Below are positions 34,451 through 46,614 of a stretch of DNA of 64,000 nucleotides, piece by piece. A program made the translations under genes and the position numbers. The stretch comes from Dactylis glomerata (lineage: Eukaryota; Streptophyta; Magnoliopsida; Poales; Poaceae), in NCBI GenBank assembly GCA_007115705.1, contig QXEO01000869.1:1054001-1118000 (forward strand), in the 5' to 3' direction. A model generated the notes under the pieces. That model ran no database searches. It had not been told where the DNA came from and saw nothing but the letters and a program-made list of their open reading frames with translations. The stretch's first letter is position 1. The number at the start of each line of letters is the position of its first letter.

Positions 34451-37400
34451 GGGAGGATGGATGCTATTGAAGAGGAAGATATCTGCAGTCGGGTCAAGTT
34501 TAGATTTTCTGTTCTCCGTTTCCAGAATGCAGTTAAAGATCTTTCTAAAAAAACAAAGAGATATCCTTGTGAAGTATGGATTTGATAGGCTCCTTGAACT
34601 ACATCATCACACTATTTATCCAACTTTTTTGATCATGTGGATTATGGATAATATGGTTGCAGAACTTGCTATATTTCAATTTGGAAGTAAACGTATCAAC
34701 TTCGACAAGAATACGTTTCAACAGTTCCTAGGGATTCCTGCAGGTACTATAATTGTATGCATTCTTTTCTTCTGTTATCTCTGTCTAGTTTAGAAGTACC
34801 ATTTACTATATGTTTCAGCTATTATATATATGTCTATTTGTAGTATTTTAGTTCTCTTTTTTTTCTTCCATGCCAGTTTAAGATGAGCATGTGAACTGGT
34901 TCCTAAATAAAGGAGGTATAATGTAGTTAGTTCTCTTTTTGTCTTCCATGCCAGTTAAGAACAGTGGCTGTGCTGTCTTTACAATCTGTCTCCTAGCATG
35001 CGGTCATCTTACTTCCACATTAAATGCTTTTTTTATGTGGTTACACATGTCACAACGGACCGGTATTAGTTTGTTATAGATTCTTAAGAGAAGTATGTGT
35101 CTAATAATAAATTTTATATAAAGAGTGCATGTTTTCTATGTCATATTCTTATCCATAAATATTTTAATGATATGATTCTATGCTAGATTTTTATCCATAA
35201 ATGATTTAATGATACATTTCTCCGCTAGATTTCTTATCCATAAATGAATCAATGAACTTTACTTTACAGATATTAAGTCGTCCATTTTTATATTTTTTGT
35301 CCAGATTGAGATGCATTTTCTTTTTCTCAGTTCCAGATTGTTAGAATTCATAACCAGTTAATATATTTCATATCTTTTTTTCTATTTTTCCTCACTTCTA
35401 TTTACTGTTGTTAAGGTGATATACCCGCGGAAATGAGCAGCGATAACGATGATATCATTGAGAGAGTGAAAATTTTAAAAGAGAAGTATATGACCAACAA
35501 CAAAATTTACATAAAGAGGGCTATTGATTTACTGGAAGGTGATGATGATGAGGAGTCTTTCATGACATCTTTCATGTTGGTTTTTCTTGGAACAATAGTG
35601 TGCCCTGGTACTTCTGACTCAGTTGACTGGAAGTTCCTTTTCTCATTGGTTGATGTTTCAAAGATCCCAAGTATTGATTGGCCAGCCCTTTGTCTGCAAT
35701 GGACAGTCAATGAGGTTGCAAAATATAAGAGGAAAATAGCTGATGTGCGCAGTGGTAAACAGAAACAAATGGTTTATGTTGGAGGTTGCCTTCCTTCTAT
35801 GGCAGTAAGTACAAGTTTTGCGGTTTCCTTTTTCCAACGGCTAACATAATATGTATTCGCACTAATTTTGACATTTTTTTATTGTTTTTTTGTTTCCAGG
35901 TTGCGTACATGGATATGCTTGACTTAAACCCAGGTGCTAGTCCATACACACTTGATTATGGAGTTCCAAGGATTTATCATGTTTGTTCTTTAGACTTTAA
36001 GTTTGTTATTCAGTTTGGCAGAAATCACCTCGCAAGTAGTTATGAGTATGGACTGCTAGATGTAAGCATTCTATTATCTTTATATGGTTTTTATATTACT
36101 TCATCAGTACTGCTTTTTACAAATTATGCATGTATGCTTTTTGTTTATGCTATATGTTGATTTTAAGTTGTTAGTTCATGCTTAATAAAGTGTATAGGAT
36201 TTTTATTATTATGCTCTAGTACGCTGTTGTTAAGTTGTTAGAATGTGCTGACTTTTCTAGTTTATTTAGTTTTGTGTGCATATTTTTGTCCTTTGTTCTT
36301 TTTGCATAATTATGCTTTGTTCATCAAGGTTTTCTAATCATATTTTTTTCAATCATGTAGTTTCGGGACAAGGCTTGTACGCCATACAATGAAATTGCTA
36401 TTGAAGAAGCCAAAGTATTAGAGTTGAAAAGGCATGAGTTAACTTTGCGTTCTCTTAGTCATGGTGAAGATGAACATTCCATGAATTCAGACAATAATCA
36501 TGAAGAATCCAGTGATATGGGGGGCCTGCCTTCAGATGTTAGTTTCTGTTACACTTTTTTATATACCTTTGTTTCATGATTACAGCAAGTTAGCTCTTAT
36601 TTCTCATATCTCTTTCTTTTTTGTATTTATGCTATCTCTATTTTTCTGGCAGTTGAAGAACACTGTCTACTCCATTGTCAAGTCACGCAAAGAAGAGCTT
36701 GCACGTGATTTCCAGATGCTTCTTGAGAGACATTTCTCTTTGATGTCTGAATCCATTTTTTCTATTGTTTCTGAACATTTCAATTCTTCTAAACCTGGAG
36801 TACCACTGACATCAGAGGTTGCCATTGATAAGGGCGTAAGTGCAAATGCTGATGGTTCCGAGGCCAGTCCTCATGGAGACATTCCTGTTGTTAACAAACA
36901 AGGTACTAAGTCGTCAGAAGTTGCCGTTGATAAGGGTGTAAGCGCAAATGCTGATGGTTGTGAGTCCAATTCCCATGGAGACACAGATCGTATCGCTGAT
37001 ACACAAGGTACAACTGATGCTATTATCGCCGGTAAATCTGTGATAGTTGGCGAAGAGCATAGATGTCATTCACAAGCTCTTGACGATATGGGATTTGTTC
37101 ATATCCATGAACAGTCAGGATATGTCCATAGTCCCCCAAATTCAGAAAATGTTGCACGGAACCAATCTCCCAAAGGAACTGTTGACCAGATTTTGCTTGT
37201 TAATAAATCCATATTTGAAATGTCCTCTGCATCAATTGACAAACAAGTTGTGTTTGATCAGACTCCTATTACAAGTATGTTAATTCTTTTTGTTAGTTTT
37301 TACTTTGTTTATTTTCCGTCTGTTCGCATGCCACTGGTAGCTTTCTTTAATTATAGTTTCGTGCGCGAGATAATAATATATTTTTTTGTCTTTTTTATCT

Positions 37401-39018
37401 GAATCAGAAATGGTTCCAATCGCTGCAGCACCTCTGTTTGATCAAACACCTATTGCTACAACAATTTATGATGAGACTCCAGTCTGCAGTATGTCTCACT
37501 TATTTTTCTTTTTCATTCTTCGTGTTCATGTATTTTAATCTAGTTATTTCTTTTTGTAACATGTCATTTGCTGGTTCTATTAGTTTATGTTTTGTTCACT
37601 GGTTTCTTCCTTTTCTGTTTTTATGTGTTTTTTATAGATGAAATGTCCAGAAGCAAATCAACGATACAGCTTGCTGGTAGTCCTGTTCTGGATGCATTAG
37701 ACGAATCAGCTTTAGGCATTAATATTGCAATGTCTTATGCATCTGATTCGCCCAAGCTGACAGTTGGCAAGAACCAGAACACTACTAGTGGTATGAAATC
37801 TCATTCTACTTTCTTCATGTTGTCCATTATAGGACTATGATAATTATTAGCTTTCTCCAAACATCAATGCTTTTATGAGATAATTTATGCCTAGTTAATT
37901 TTGCAGTAGATGGACTTGTCTACCATGTTTTCTATAATTCTTGTTCAACATTTTAGGTTCAAGCTTATCTAACCTGAAGAAGAAAAGGAAGAGAGGAGTA
38001 AAGCTATCTTGCGGCAGTAAAGAGTTTATGGAATTCAATGTTGATCAAGCTACTCATGAGTTTTATGAAAAGTATCTCTGTAACCACTTCTTCAAGACAA
38101 AGAAACAGCGTGTGGGAACGTGAGTTATAGCATCATACCTTTTTCATTTTGTTGTGTCCATAGTTAATTGTTTTTCTCAGCACGGTCATGATACCTTTTT
38201 TCATGCTAATCAGGATTGTTGTAGACATCAACGGTTTTCTAGTAACTTACGAGACATTTTATGAATCTCTGAAAGCAAGGGGGATATTTCTGATGAAGTT
38301 ATGGTTGCTCATGTGCAGTTATTCAATGAATGTGTTGACAAAAGTTCAAGCAGGAAAATAGCTTTTAGCCCATACTTCGCGGTATTTTACTGATCATTTT
38401 TTAATTTTATCTTCTTTCTTAAAAATATCTTCTTCTGATTATGGGTTACATATTTTTTTTGTAGAGGAAGCTTAATGTCGCCGCTGAACATTTTGATGCC
38501 AAGTCTGTTAGCCGAGAACTCAGGATTATGGACAAGAAGTACAATATTGCGACTTGTGATCTGGTATTTTTTTTAAATAAACTTTGTTCTATTTAGTTCC
38601 TAAATTTGCTAGGCTCAAACTATTTATTTATTTTCCTTATACATGTTTCGATTGGTTTCTTCAGTTGCATATTCCCATAGTTCAAGATCATCACTGGACA
38701 TTGCTCTCTGTGAACTTGTTGTTCAAGGAAATTAACTTCCTAGACTCTCTGCAAGACTCTGACAAAGTTAAGAAGTCTTTAATGGTTGACAACATGGTAA
38801 CGTTTCTGCATATTATATTTGTTTTTCCTATCTACGTAATCATCTTCACATATTTTTTATATGTCCCCTGATTGTTGCATCTTTCTGATTTCTTTTTTGC
38901 AAACTTCCTGTTAGGTTTCAAATTTTCATCAGGCTTGTGTTGAAGCAAAGTGCCTTAACATTGATATTGGAAATTTCCCAAAGATAAAACCTAATGCAGT
39001 ACCACAGCAGACCACAAC
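34451..39018 (+). pseudogene. Ulp1 (peptidase C48)-type gene, truncated and frameshifted
   Basis: Predicted exons: 34451-34743 (ATG 34457), 35416-35804, 35900-36061, 36361-36537, 36653-37274, 37408-37488, 37638-37790, 37957-38119, 38214-38381, 38465-38563, 38665-38795, 38915-39018. All joins are GT/AG and in phase. The N-terminal part (QRDILVKYGFDRLLELHHH...WPALCLQWTVNEVAKY) is the region found upstream of Ulp1 domains in many grass genes and Mutator-like elements. The protease part has IVQDHHWTLLSVNLL (His of the triad) and EINFLDSL (Asp). Ulp1 enzymes cleave SUMO-like modifiers. Lesions: an extra A in an A-run near 34545 and a frame slip in a G-run near 38281. The exon with the catalytic Cys is missing, because the SIRE-like element begins 35 bp after the last donor. 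An internal 34-residue repeat occurs twice in the fifth exon. Confidence 0.8.
36812..37015 (+). repeat. Two tandem 102-bp (34-aa) repeats in the Ulp1-type gene
   Basis: SEVAIDKGVSANADGSEASP at 36812 and SEVAVDKGVSANADGCESNS at 36914, an exact in-frame period of 102 bp. Shorter DQTPI/DETPV repeats follow in the next exons. Confidence 0.88.
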
Positions 39019-39053
39019 GTAAGCTTTTTTTAATGAGAAAGTTATGATACGTC

Positions 39054-40387
39054 TGAAAGGGCATTTCCCTAATAAATGTATTTTGGTGTTTGTTAACAAC
39101 ATTTGGTGAATTAACCATTCTATTTAAGTTCTGCAGATTTTCTAGGTTAATTCAGAATCTCGCGGAGGTTCACCCAAAAAGGGAAGAAAAGATCGAAGCC
39201 CGTAGTCCAGTAGTGGAGTTAGGGCTTAGTGGTCTTATAGGGTGCTTCGCGAAGGTGGAATTGGTGGAGAGGGGATCCTCGAAGTACTGCTGTTGCTACT
39301 TCTAGGGCGGAGACTCCGGCCCTGGTGGCCGGAGACTCCGGCCTAGGAGTATCGCCCTAGCAATCCTCCCAGTTGGTCTAAGCAGAGACCTGCCCGGAGT
39401 TGGGCCGGAGACTTTTGTCTCTGGCCGGAGACTCCGGGTGGGGCGGAGACTCCGGTCCCAGTGGCTGGAGACTCCGGTCTCTCTGGCTGGGTTAGGGTTT
39501 GCTAAGGAGTTGGTCTATGCAGTGACCAGGCCGGAGTTGGGCCGGAGACTTCTGTCTCTGGCCGGAGACTCCGGCCCTGGAGTCACTTAGGGCGGAGACT
39601 CCGGCCCTCCTGGCCGGAGACTCCGGCCCTAGTCGACCAGCAACGGCTACATTTCGAGGAGGAGTATATAAAGCCTTCTTCTTCCCCAAGTGAAGGCTGC
39701 GGCTTCTACTCTCTCTCCTCCATTGTTCCAAAGCTTCAAAGCTCAAGTTCTCTCTCCCTAGCCAATAGAACTCAAAGCCCTTTTGGGATTTGAGGGAGAA
39801 GACCTAGATCTACACTTCCACTAAGGCGATTTGATTCCCCCCCCCCCCTCTCTTTGTTGAGGGGCTTGTTACTTGTGTGATTCATCGGATTTCTAGCCGG
39901 AAGAAGCGGTCCCCCAAGCTTGACTTTGTGTGTAAGAGCTTGGTGGGCCTATTGGGAGCCTCCAATTGAGTTGTGGAGCTTGCCCCAATACTTTGTGTAA
40001 AGGTGTCGTGCCGCCTTCAAGGGCATCGCTTAGTGGAGCGTGAACTCGCCTTTGTGGCTTGTTCACCAGAGAATAGGGTGAGCCTTTGTGGCGTTGGTGG
40101 CCTTTGTGGCACCACACCTCTCCAACGTAGACGTACTTCCCGTAACAAGGAAGGAACTACGGGAATACATCCTCGTGTCTTCGTGTCTCCATTGCGGTGA
40201 CCTCTATCCTTTACTTGTGCCTTTACTTATATAGTTATTGCTAGCTTGCTTGTCACGCTAGGTAAATTCACTTAGTATCACATCTAGAGAATTTACCTTC
40301 TTGTCTAGCCCTAACTTGAAAAGAATTAAAATTATTGGGTAGCTCCTATTCACCCCCCCCCTCTAGTCGCTCATACGATCCTTTTCA
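39054..40387 (+). repeat. 5' LTR of the SIRE-like element (start approximate)
   Basis: Runs from TGAAAGGGCATTTCCC to CCTTTTCA. It carries eight copies of GGAGACTCCGG plus partial copies (39305-39630), a TATA box and poly(C) tracts (about 39837 and 40351). The left edge could instead be TGATACG at 39045. Without a second LTR this cannot be settled by inspection. Confidence 0.65.
39665..39673 (+). promoter_or_regulatory. TATA box in SIRE-like LTR
   Basis: TATATAAAG lies about 35 bp after the last GGAGACTCCGG repeat, in a good position to drive the element transcript; inferred. Confidence 0.7.
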
Positions 40388-40389
40388 AT

Positions 40390-40405
40390 TGGTATCAGAG
40401 CGTGG
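40390..40405 (+). other. Primer-binding site, tRNA-iMet type
   Basis: TGGTATCAGAGCGTGG starts two bases after the LTR and matches the usual plant Copia initiator-Met primer site. Confidence 0.9.
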
Positions 40406-40445
40406 TCTCTTATTCGGGCTTAACCGCCTAAGAGTTTGAGCAACT

Positions 40446-43172
40446 ATGGATGGGGATAAGGGTAATGAAACTCCTCCCGAAGATACTCCTCCATCTACCT
40501 CTTCCTCTTCAATCTCTCGTGAGGAGCATTTGGCGTCCTTGGACACAATGCAAACCACTATGAGATTGGAGATGAAGGCTATGTTTGAGGAATATTTTGG
40601 AAGAAAACCTTCCGGGCCCACCGACCCAAACACCACTCCTAGTGTGGAACTCTCCTTGGCTAAGGTGAAGCCACCTAACAATGGCTCCACCTCCGCCGAG
40701 AATAAAGGTGACTTTCCTAAGGAAGATGATGGTCCGGCAAAGGGTGCTAACATTCCACCCCCTAACACTTACTCACCTCCGCCGGTCCATTATCCTATGC
40801 CACACATTAACAACATGGGTTCCCCTCCTAAGCTTGATTCTCGCAATTTTATTAAATGGCAAGGACTAATGAAATCTCATATTTCTAGCTTTTCTACTCA
40901 TTTGTGGAGGGTCATACAAAATGGCTTTGCACCTCATGATCCTCTCAACTTGACCGGAAGGGAAGAAGTTGACGAGCAACTCAATGCCACCGCCAAGCAT
41001 CTCCTTCAACAAGCCGTACCGGATACTCATGCGGTACACATCAACAACTTGAACACCGCCAAGGAAGTATGGGACTATCTCACTATGCTCTTCATTGGGA
41101 ATGAAAGTATTCGGTCCTCCAAGTTTGATGAGCTCAAAAGTGAAGAAAGGGATTTCATTATGCGTGATAATGAGACTCCCGATGAGATGTATCAAAGGAT
41201 CTTGGCTCTTGCAACGGCCTTGACCGGGTTTGGGTGCAAAGACAATGGTGATGACTATATCAAGCGTATGTTCATTACCTCCATCAACCCAAGAGAACCC
41301 ATGCGATCCGAGATAATCCGTTCAAGACCGGATTTTGGGAGTATGACCTCAAATGAAGTTCTTTGTGAGTTCACCGCCTTGTCTATCTTGAAGAAGAACG
41401 CGGAAGAAACTAGAGCCCGTGTTCTTGCCGGACAAGGAGTTCACAATCTTGCTCTCAAGGCCAAGGTGGTGTCCAAGCAAGGAGAAGGAGAAGAGGAAAT
41501 ATATGAAGAAGAGTGTTGGTCTCCGGAAGATCTCAAGTTTGCACTCCATGAACACTTGGCTCTCAATGCAAATGCCTTTTGGGATGCCAACAAGCACAAG
41601 ACGAAGGGATCCAAGTTCAAATCCTTTCCAAGAAAAGGTGGTGACTCTAAAGTGAGGCATTGCTATAATTGTGGAGGAATCAAGCACTTCATCGCCGAAT
41701 GTCCTTATGAGAACAAGGAGGACAATGAGGGCCGGCTCGTCCCCAAGCGCCGGTCATCAAAGTTCTACCCATCCAAGAAGCATGGGAACAAGGACAATAA
41801 GAAGAAAGGAGAAAGGGTATTGGTGGTTCATGAGGAGTATGACTCCGAGTCCGATGATGATGACTCCGTTGATGAAGAGAATGGAGAAGTGGCCGCCATT
41901 GCCATTGTCTCCACACCACCTACATCCCTCTTCAACTCACAAAATGAGAACGCCATCATCACCACTCACAAGTGTCTTATGGCTAAGGCCTCGGAGGTAA
42001 CCTCATCACCTACTCCTTCATCATCACATTCCAATACTACCTCTTTGGATGATGTGAGTAGTCTTAAGATTAAGAAAGAACTAGTTTCTTGTGATGATTT
42101 TCTTGCTAACATGAAGGGGCCAACCAAGATATATGTTGAGACACTAATGTGTGAACTTGGTGATGCCCATGACACCATCAAGGAGAAGGAGGAGTTGGAA
42201 AGATTAGCCGCCGATGATATTGGCTCTCTATCAATTGAGCTCGAAGAAGAGCAAAACTTGAGAGTCTCTTTAGAGGAGAAATTGTTGGGACTAGAAGAGT
42301 CTCATAATCTAATCTTGTCAAAACTCACTAAAGAACGTGACCATGCTCTCGCTATGGTCAAGTTGCTTAAAAAGGAGAGAGTTGAATTTGACGTTGGTCA
42401 TAATGATCTTCGTGAGAAGTTTGAGAAGCTTGAAGAAGCTCACAAGGCTTTGGAGGGCAAATTCTCTTATCTCACCAAGATTCGTGAACAACTTCAAATT
42501 CAACTAACTATTGAACAATCTAAAGTCCCCCCAATGCAAGTTATTGAAGTTCCTTGTTCTTCTAACTCTATTTGTGATCATAGTGATATCATTGAGGAGA
42601 ACAATAGGTTGAAGGCCGATCTTGCTAAGGGCCTTGCCACTTGCATTCAAGGAGAGAAGAATCTCAATGATCTCTTGAACAATCAAAGATTGTACAAGGG
42701 AAAGGAGGGCCTCGGTTTTGTTGCCGAGTCCTCAAAGAAAGGGGATCTTTGTTTGGTGGCCGAGTCCTCAAAGAAGAAGAAGAACAAGAAGAAGACAAAG
42801 CCTGCGGCTGCTCCTACTCCTCATGTTCCCTTTGATATTTGTTACACCGAGGAGGAATGGGAGGAGCTAAATGGAAAGAAGAAAATCGAGGAGACCGGAG
42901 TCTCCGGGTCAAAGGCTTCGGAGTCTCCGGTTAGTTCATCTACCCCGGAGTCTCCGCCCCCAAAGACCGGAGTCTCCGGCCCTTCTCATAATAATTTTGC
43001 AGGAAAATATAATCCTCATTATGTTCTTCTTAGGGACTATTATGGTGATGTCTATGCTAAATATGTTGGTCCCTATAATGGTTTCATTGAATATGCTATT
43101 TGGGTACCTAAGATTGTTGTGACTAACAAAAGAGGACCCATTCAAAGATGGGGACCTAAAACCAAGAATTAA
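40446..43172 (+). CDS. Gag polyprotein of the SIRE-like element, 908 aa
   Basis: One uninterrupted frame beginning MDGDKGNETPPEDTPPSTSS. A UBN2-type gag lies at about residues 110-340 (FIKWQGLMKSHISS...TAKEVWDYLTMLF), with a zinc knuckle CYNCGGIKHFIAEC at about 406-419. A basic and acidic linker follows, then a long heptad-rich, probably coiled-coil region (about 560-770) and a short conserved C-terminus (YVGPYNGFIEYAIWVPK). Near residues 815-845 the DNA carries four GGAGTCTCC motifs, read as TGVSG or ESP depending on frame. The frame ends with TAA at 43170-43172; pol follows in the +1 frame. Gag forms the particle core. No lesion was seen in this frame. Confidence 0.9.
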   Translation: MDGDKGNETPPEDTPPSTSSSSISREEHLASLDTMQTTMRLEMKAMFEEYFGRKPSGPTDPNTTPSVELSLAKVKPPNNGSTSAENKGDFPKEDDGPAKGANIPPPNTYSPPPVHYPMPHINNMGSPPKLDSRNFIKWQGLMKSHISSFSTHLWRVIQNGFAPHDPLNLTGREEVDEQLNATAKHLLQQAVPDTHAVHINNLNTAKEVWDYLTMLFIGNESIRSSKFDELKSEERDFIMRDNETPDEMYQRILALATALTGFGCKDNGDDYIKRMFITSINPREPMRSEIIRSRPDFGSMTSNEVLCEFTALSILKKNAEETRARVLAGQGVHNLALKAKVVSKQGEGEEEIYEEECWSPEDLKFALHEHLALNANAFWDANKHKTKGSKFKSFPRKGGDSKVRHCYNCGGIKHFIAECPYENKEDNEGRLVPKRRSSKFYPSKKHGNKDNKKKGERVLVVHEEYDSESDDDDSVDEENGEVAAIAIVSTPPTSLFNSQNENAIITTHKCLMAKASEVTSSPTPSSSHSNTTSLDDVSSLKIKKELVSCDDFLANMKGPTKIYVETLMCELGDAHDTIKEKEELERLAADDIGSLSIELEEEQNLRVSLEEKLLGLEESHNLILSKLTKERDHALAMVKLLKKERVEFDVGHNDLREKFEKLEEAHKALEGKFSYLTKIREQLQIQLTIEQSKVPPMQVIEVPCSSNSICDHSDIIEENNRLKADLAKGLATCIQGEKNLNDLLNNQRLYKGKEGLGFVAESSKKGDLCLVAESSKKKKNKKKTKPAAAPTPHVPFDICYTEEEWEELNGKKKIEETGVSGSKASESPVSSSTPESPPPKTGVSGPSHNNFAGKYNPHYVLLRDYYGDVYAKYVGPYNGFIEYAIWVPKIVVTNKRGPIQRWGPKTKN

Positions 43173-43182
43173 TCTCTTGTAG

Positions 43183-46100
43183 GACATTGCTTCCGGAGGA
43201 GTAAAATGGATTATTGATAGTGGTGCCACAAGCCACATGACCGGAAGCAAAAATATTGTGGAAGATCTAAAGCCCAATACTTCAAATGTCACGGTCTCAT
43301 ATGGTGATAATTCATCCTCTAAGGTACTTGGTTTCGGTAAGGTGGTGATCACTCCGGACGTGTCCCTAGTGAATGTCATGCTTGTCGAAACCATTGGTTA
43401 TAATCTACTTTCCGTTCATCAACTTGCTACTATGGGCTATGCCACATATTTTGATGTTGATATTGTGGTCGTCATGTGGAGTAAGTCTCTCAAGGTTGCC
43501 TTTGTTGGGTATGTCGAAAATGGCTTGTATGTGGTGGACTTCTCGGAGAAACCCACTACGGCCGCGATATGCCTAATTGCTAAGGCCGACGTGGGATGGC
43601 TTTGGCATCGCCGGTTAGCCCACGTCAATATGAGAGCTTTGCAAAATCTCTACACCAACGGCCACATACTCGGACTAAAGGATGTTTCTTTTGCCAAAGA
43701 TCGTGTTTGTAGGGCATGTATTGAAGGAAAGATGCATGAAACAAGTCATCCGAGCAAGACTATTATCTCTTCCAAGAGGTGCTTGGAGCTCCTTCACATG
43801 GATCTCTTTGGACCTCCCACGTATGCAAGTCTTGGTGGCAAGAAATATTGCTTGGTAATTGTCGATGACTATTCAAGATACACTTGGGTTTATTTCTTTG
43901 AATTCAAGAGTGAGACCCAACAAACCGTCAAAGACTTTGCCACCGAAGTTGAGCGTCAATTCAATACCACCATATTGACTATAAGAAGTGACAATGGCAC
44001 CGAGTTCAAGAACTACTCCCTAAATGAGTTTCTTAGTGATGCGGGTATCAAACATCAATATTCCGCTGCATATACCCCGCAACAAAATGGAGTTGCCGAG
44101 AGGAAGAACCGTACTCTCATGGATGCGGTAAGAACTATGTTGGCGGAGTTCAAGTCTCCATACAACTTTTGGGCCGAAGCTATCAATACCGCATGCCATG
44201 CCACCAACCGGCTTTATCTCCGCAAGAACTTGAACAAGACTCCATATGAAATTCTTACCGGGCAAAAGCCCAACATCATGTACTTCCGGGTATTTGGTTG
44301 TAAGTGTTTCTATCTCAAGAAAGGTGTTCGTTTGTCAAAATTTGATTCTAAAGCATTAGAGGGTATCTTTGTTGGTTACTCCACGGACTCACATTCCTAT
44401 AGGATCTATAGCAAGTCCACCGGGCATGTTATAGAGACTTGTAATGTGAGGTTCGATGAGGATAATGGTTCCTTTGTAGGACAAAGTTGTGTTCGTGATG
44501 TAGGTGACGAAATTCCTCCCCAAGCCATAAGAAGAATGGGTGTCGGATTCTTCCGGCCCATTGAGGGACACCTTTTGGCCGAAGGAGAAGGACAATGCTC
44601 TACACATGTGGAGCCTTCACCTGCTGAACACACATAGGACATTGACCAAAGACAAGCTGCACACCCCCAACCTCAAGATCATCCCACCGAGCAATCTTGC
44701 CCGGAGTCTCCGGCCCCTGTGGTCCGGACTCTCCGGCCTATACCGGAGTCTCCGGGTATGGATACCGGAGTCTCCGGGGGTGATCAAGCCTTTGATGAAG
44801 ATCCTTCGGAATTCCGTGGCTATGGGCCACTTGATGATCAAGGCAATCCACTTGATGGTCAAGGCGAGGACCAGAATAGTGATCATGAAGATGATCAAGT
44901 AGTCTCTCAAGAATCTCCTCTTGAGGCTCGCACTCGCCGTGAGAAGAAGCTTGAGTCCATTCTACGACGAAGAAGCATATCCTTGGAAAATGTGGTTGGG
45001 AGTGTTCGTAAAGGTGTCTCCACTAGGAGGCAACTTTCTAACTTTTGCTCTCATCATGCTTTTGTCTCTTGTGTAGAACCCAAGAAAGTTTATGAGGCGC
45101 TTGAGGATCCGGATTGGCTTGATGCCATGCATGATGAACTCAACAACTTCGAGCGAAACAGTGTGTGGACTCTAGTAGAAAGGCCTAAAGATTGCCGTAA
45201 TGTCATTGGGACCAAGTGGATCTTCAAGAACAAGCAAGATGCAAATGGCATAGTCATTCGTAATAAGGCCAGATTGGTGGCTCAAGGTTTCTCCCAAGTT
45301 GAGGGTATTGACTTTGGTGAAACTTTTGCTCCCGTTGCCCGTCTTGAATCCATTCGCATCTTACTTGCATATGCATCACATCATAACTTTAAACTTCAAC
45401 AAATGGATGTTAAAAGTGCATTTCTCAACGGTCCCTTAAATGAATTGGTTTTTCTGAAGCAACCCCCGGGCTTCGAAAACCCTAAGTTTCCTAACCACGT
45501 TTACAAACTTGATAAGGCACTCTATGGCCTCAAACAAGCCCCACGTGCGTGGTATGAGCACCTTAAAGAGTTGTTGGTTGATCGTGGTTTTGAAATTTTG
45601 GTGATCGATCCCACTCTTTTTACTAAGAAGGTCAATGGGGAGCTTTTCATTTGCCAAATATATGTTGATGATATTATATTTGGTTCTACTAACAAAGCTT
45701 TCAATAATGAGTTTGCCAAGCTCATGACCGACAAGTTTGAGATGTCTATGATGGGGGAGTTGGAGTTCTTCCTTGGATTTGAAGTTAAACAATTGAAGGG
45801 AGGGACTTTTGTGAACCAAGCCAAATATACCCAAGACATGCTCAAGAGGTTCGAGATGATAGGAGTCAAAGGTGCAAAGACTCCCATGCCAACAAAGGTT
45901 AATCTTGTTCTCGATCCTAATGGTAAAGAAGTGGATCAAAAACTCTATAGATCTATGATTGGTTCCTTGCTTTACCTTTGTGCATCTAGACCGGACATTA
46001 TGTTAAGTGTGGGAGTTTGTGCACGTTTTCAAGCCGCACCAAAGGAAAGCCACTTAGTGGCGGTCAAGAGAATCTTTCGATATTTGGTGACTACCCCTAA

Positions 46101-46614
46101 CTTTGGTCTTTGGTATCCAAAAGGAGCAAGTTTTGATCTTATAGGTTACTCGGATTCGGATTGGGTGGGAGACAAAGTGGAACAGAAATCAACCTCCGGG
46201 GCTTGCCAATTTCTTGGTAGGTCTTTGGTGTGTTGGTCATCTAAGAAACAAAATTATGTGTCTCTCTCTACCACCGAAGCCGAATATGTAGCCGCGGCTA
46301 GTTGTTGTGCACAACTCTTATGGATGAGGCAAACTTTGAAGGATTACGGTGTCATTTTTGACAAAGTGCCTCTTTTGTGTGATAATGAAAGTGCAATCAA
46401 GATCGCTCACAACCCGGTGCAACACAATAAGACGAAGCATATTGAGATTCGTCATCATTTCATTCGGGATCATGTCAACCGAGGAGAAATTGATCTATCT
46501 TATGTTGGCACTCATGAGCAACTTGCCGATATATTCACAAAGCCTCTTGATGAAGCAAGATTCCGGGAATTGAGGCATGAACTAAATATCATTGATTCAA
46601 GCAATGTGGCTTGA
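43183..46614 (+). pseudogene. Pol polyprotein of the SIRE-like element (one internal stop)
   Basis: The frame is +1 to gag and opens after a TAG at 43180-43182. It shows protease WIIDSGATSHMTG, the HHCC region (LWHRRLAHVNMRAL...CRACIEGK), the integrase DDE (MDLFGPP, RSDNGTEFKN, NGVAERKNRT), a stop TAG at 44635-44637 in the linker, then reverse transcriptase (GTKWIFKNKQD...QMDVKSAFLNG...YVDDIIFGS) and RNase H (GYSDSDWVGD...LSTTEAEYVAAA...TKHIEIRHHFIRDH) to TKPLDEARF. Frame is kept across the stop, so a single nonsense change separates integrase from RT. Between them lie four GGAGTCTCC-type motifs in three different reading frames. Pol supplies all enzymes for copying and integration. Confidence 0.92.

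Noticed and set aside
42890..42985. Repeat cluster considered as a CRISPR-like or satellite array
   Set aside because: Plant DNA. The units are short palindromes with irregular spacing inside a gag reading frame and are scattered over 8 kb, so they are not an array of this kind.
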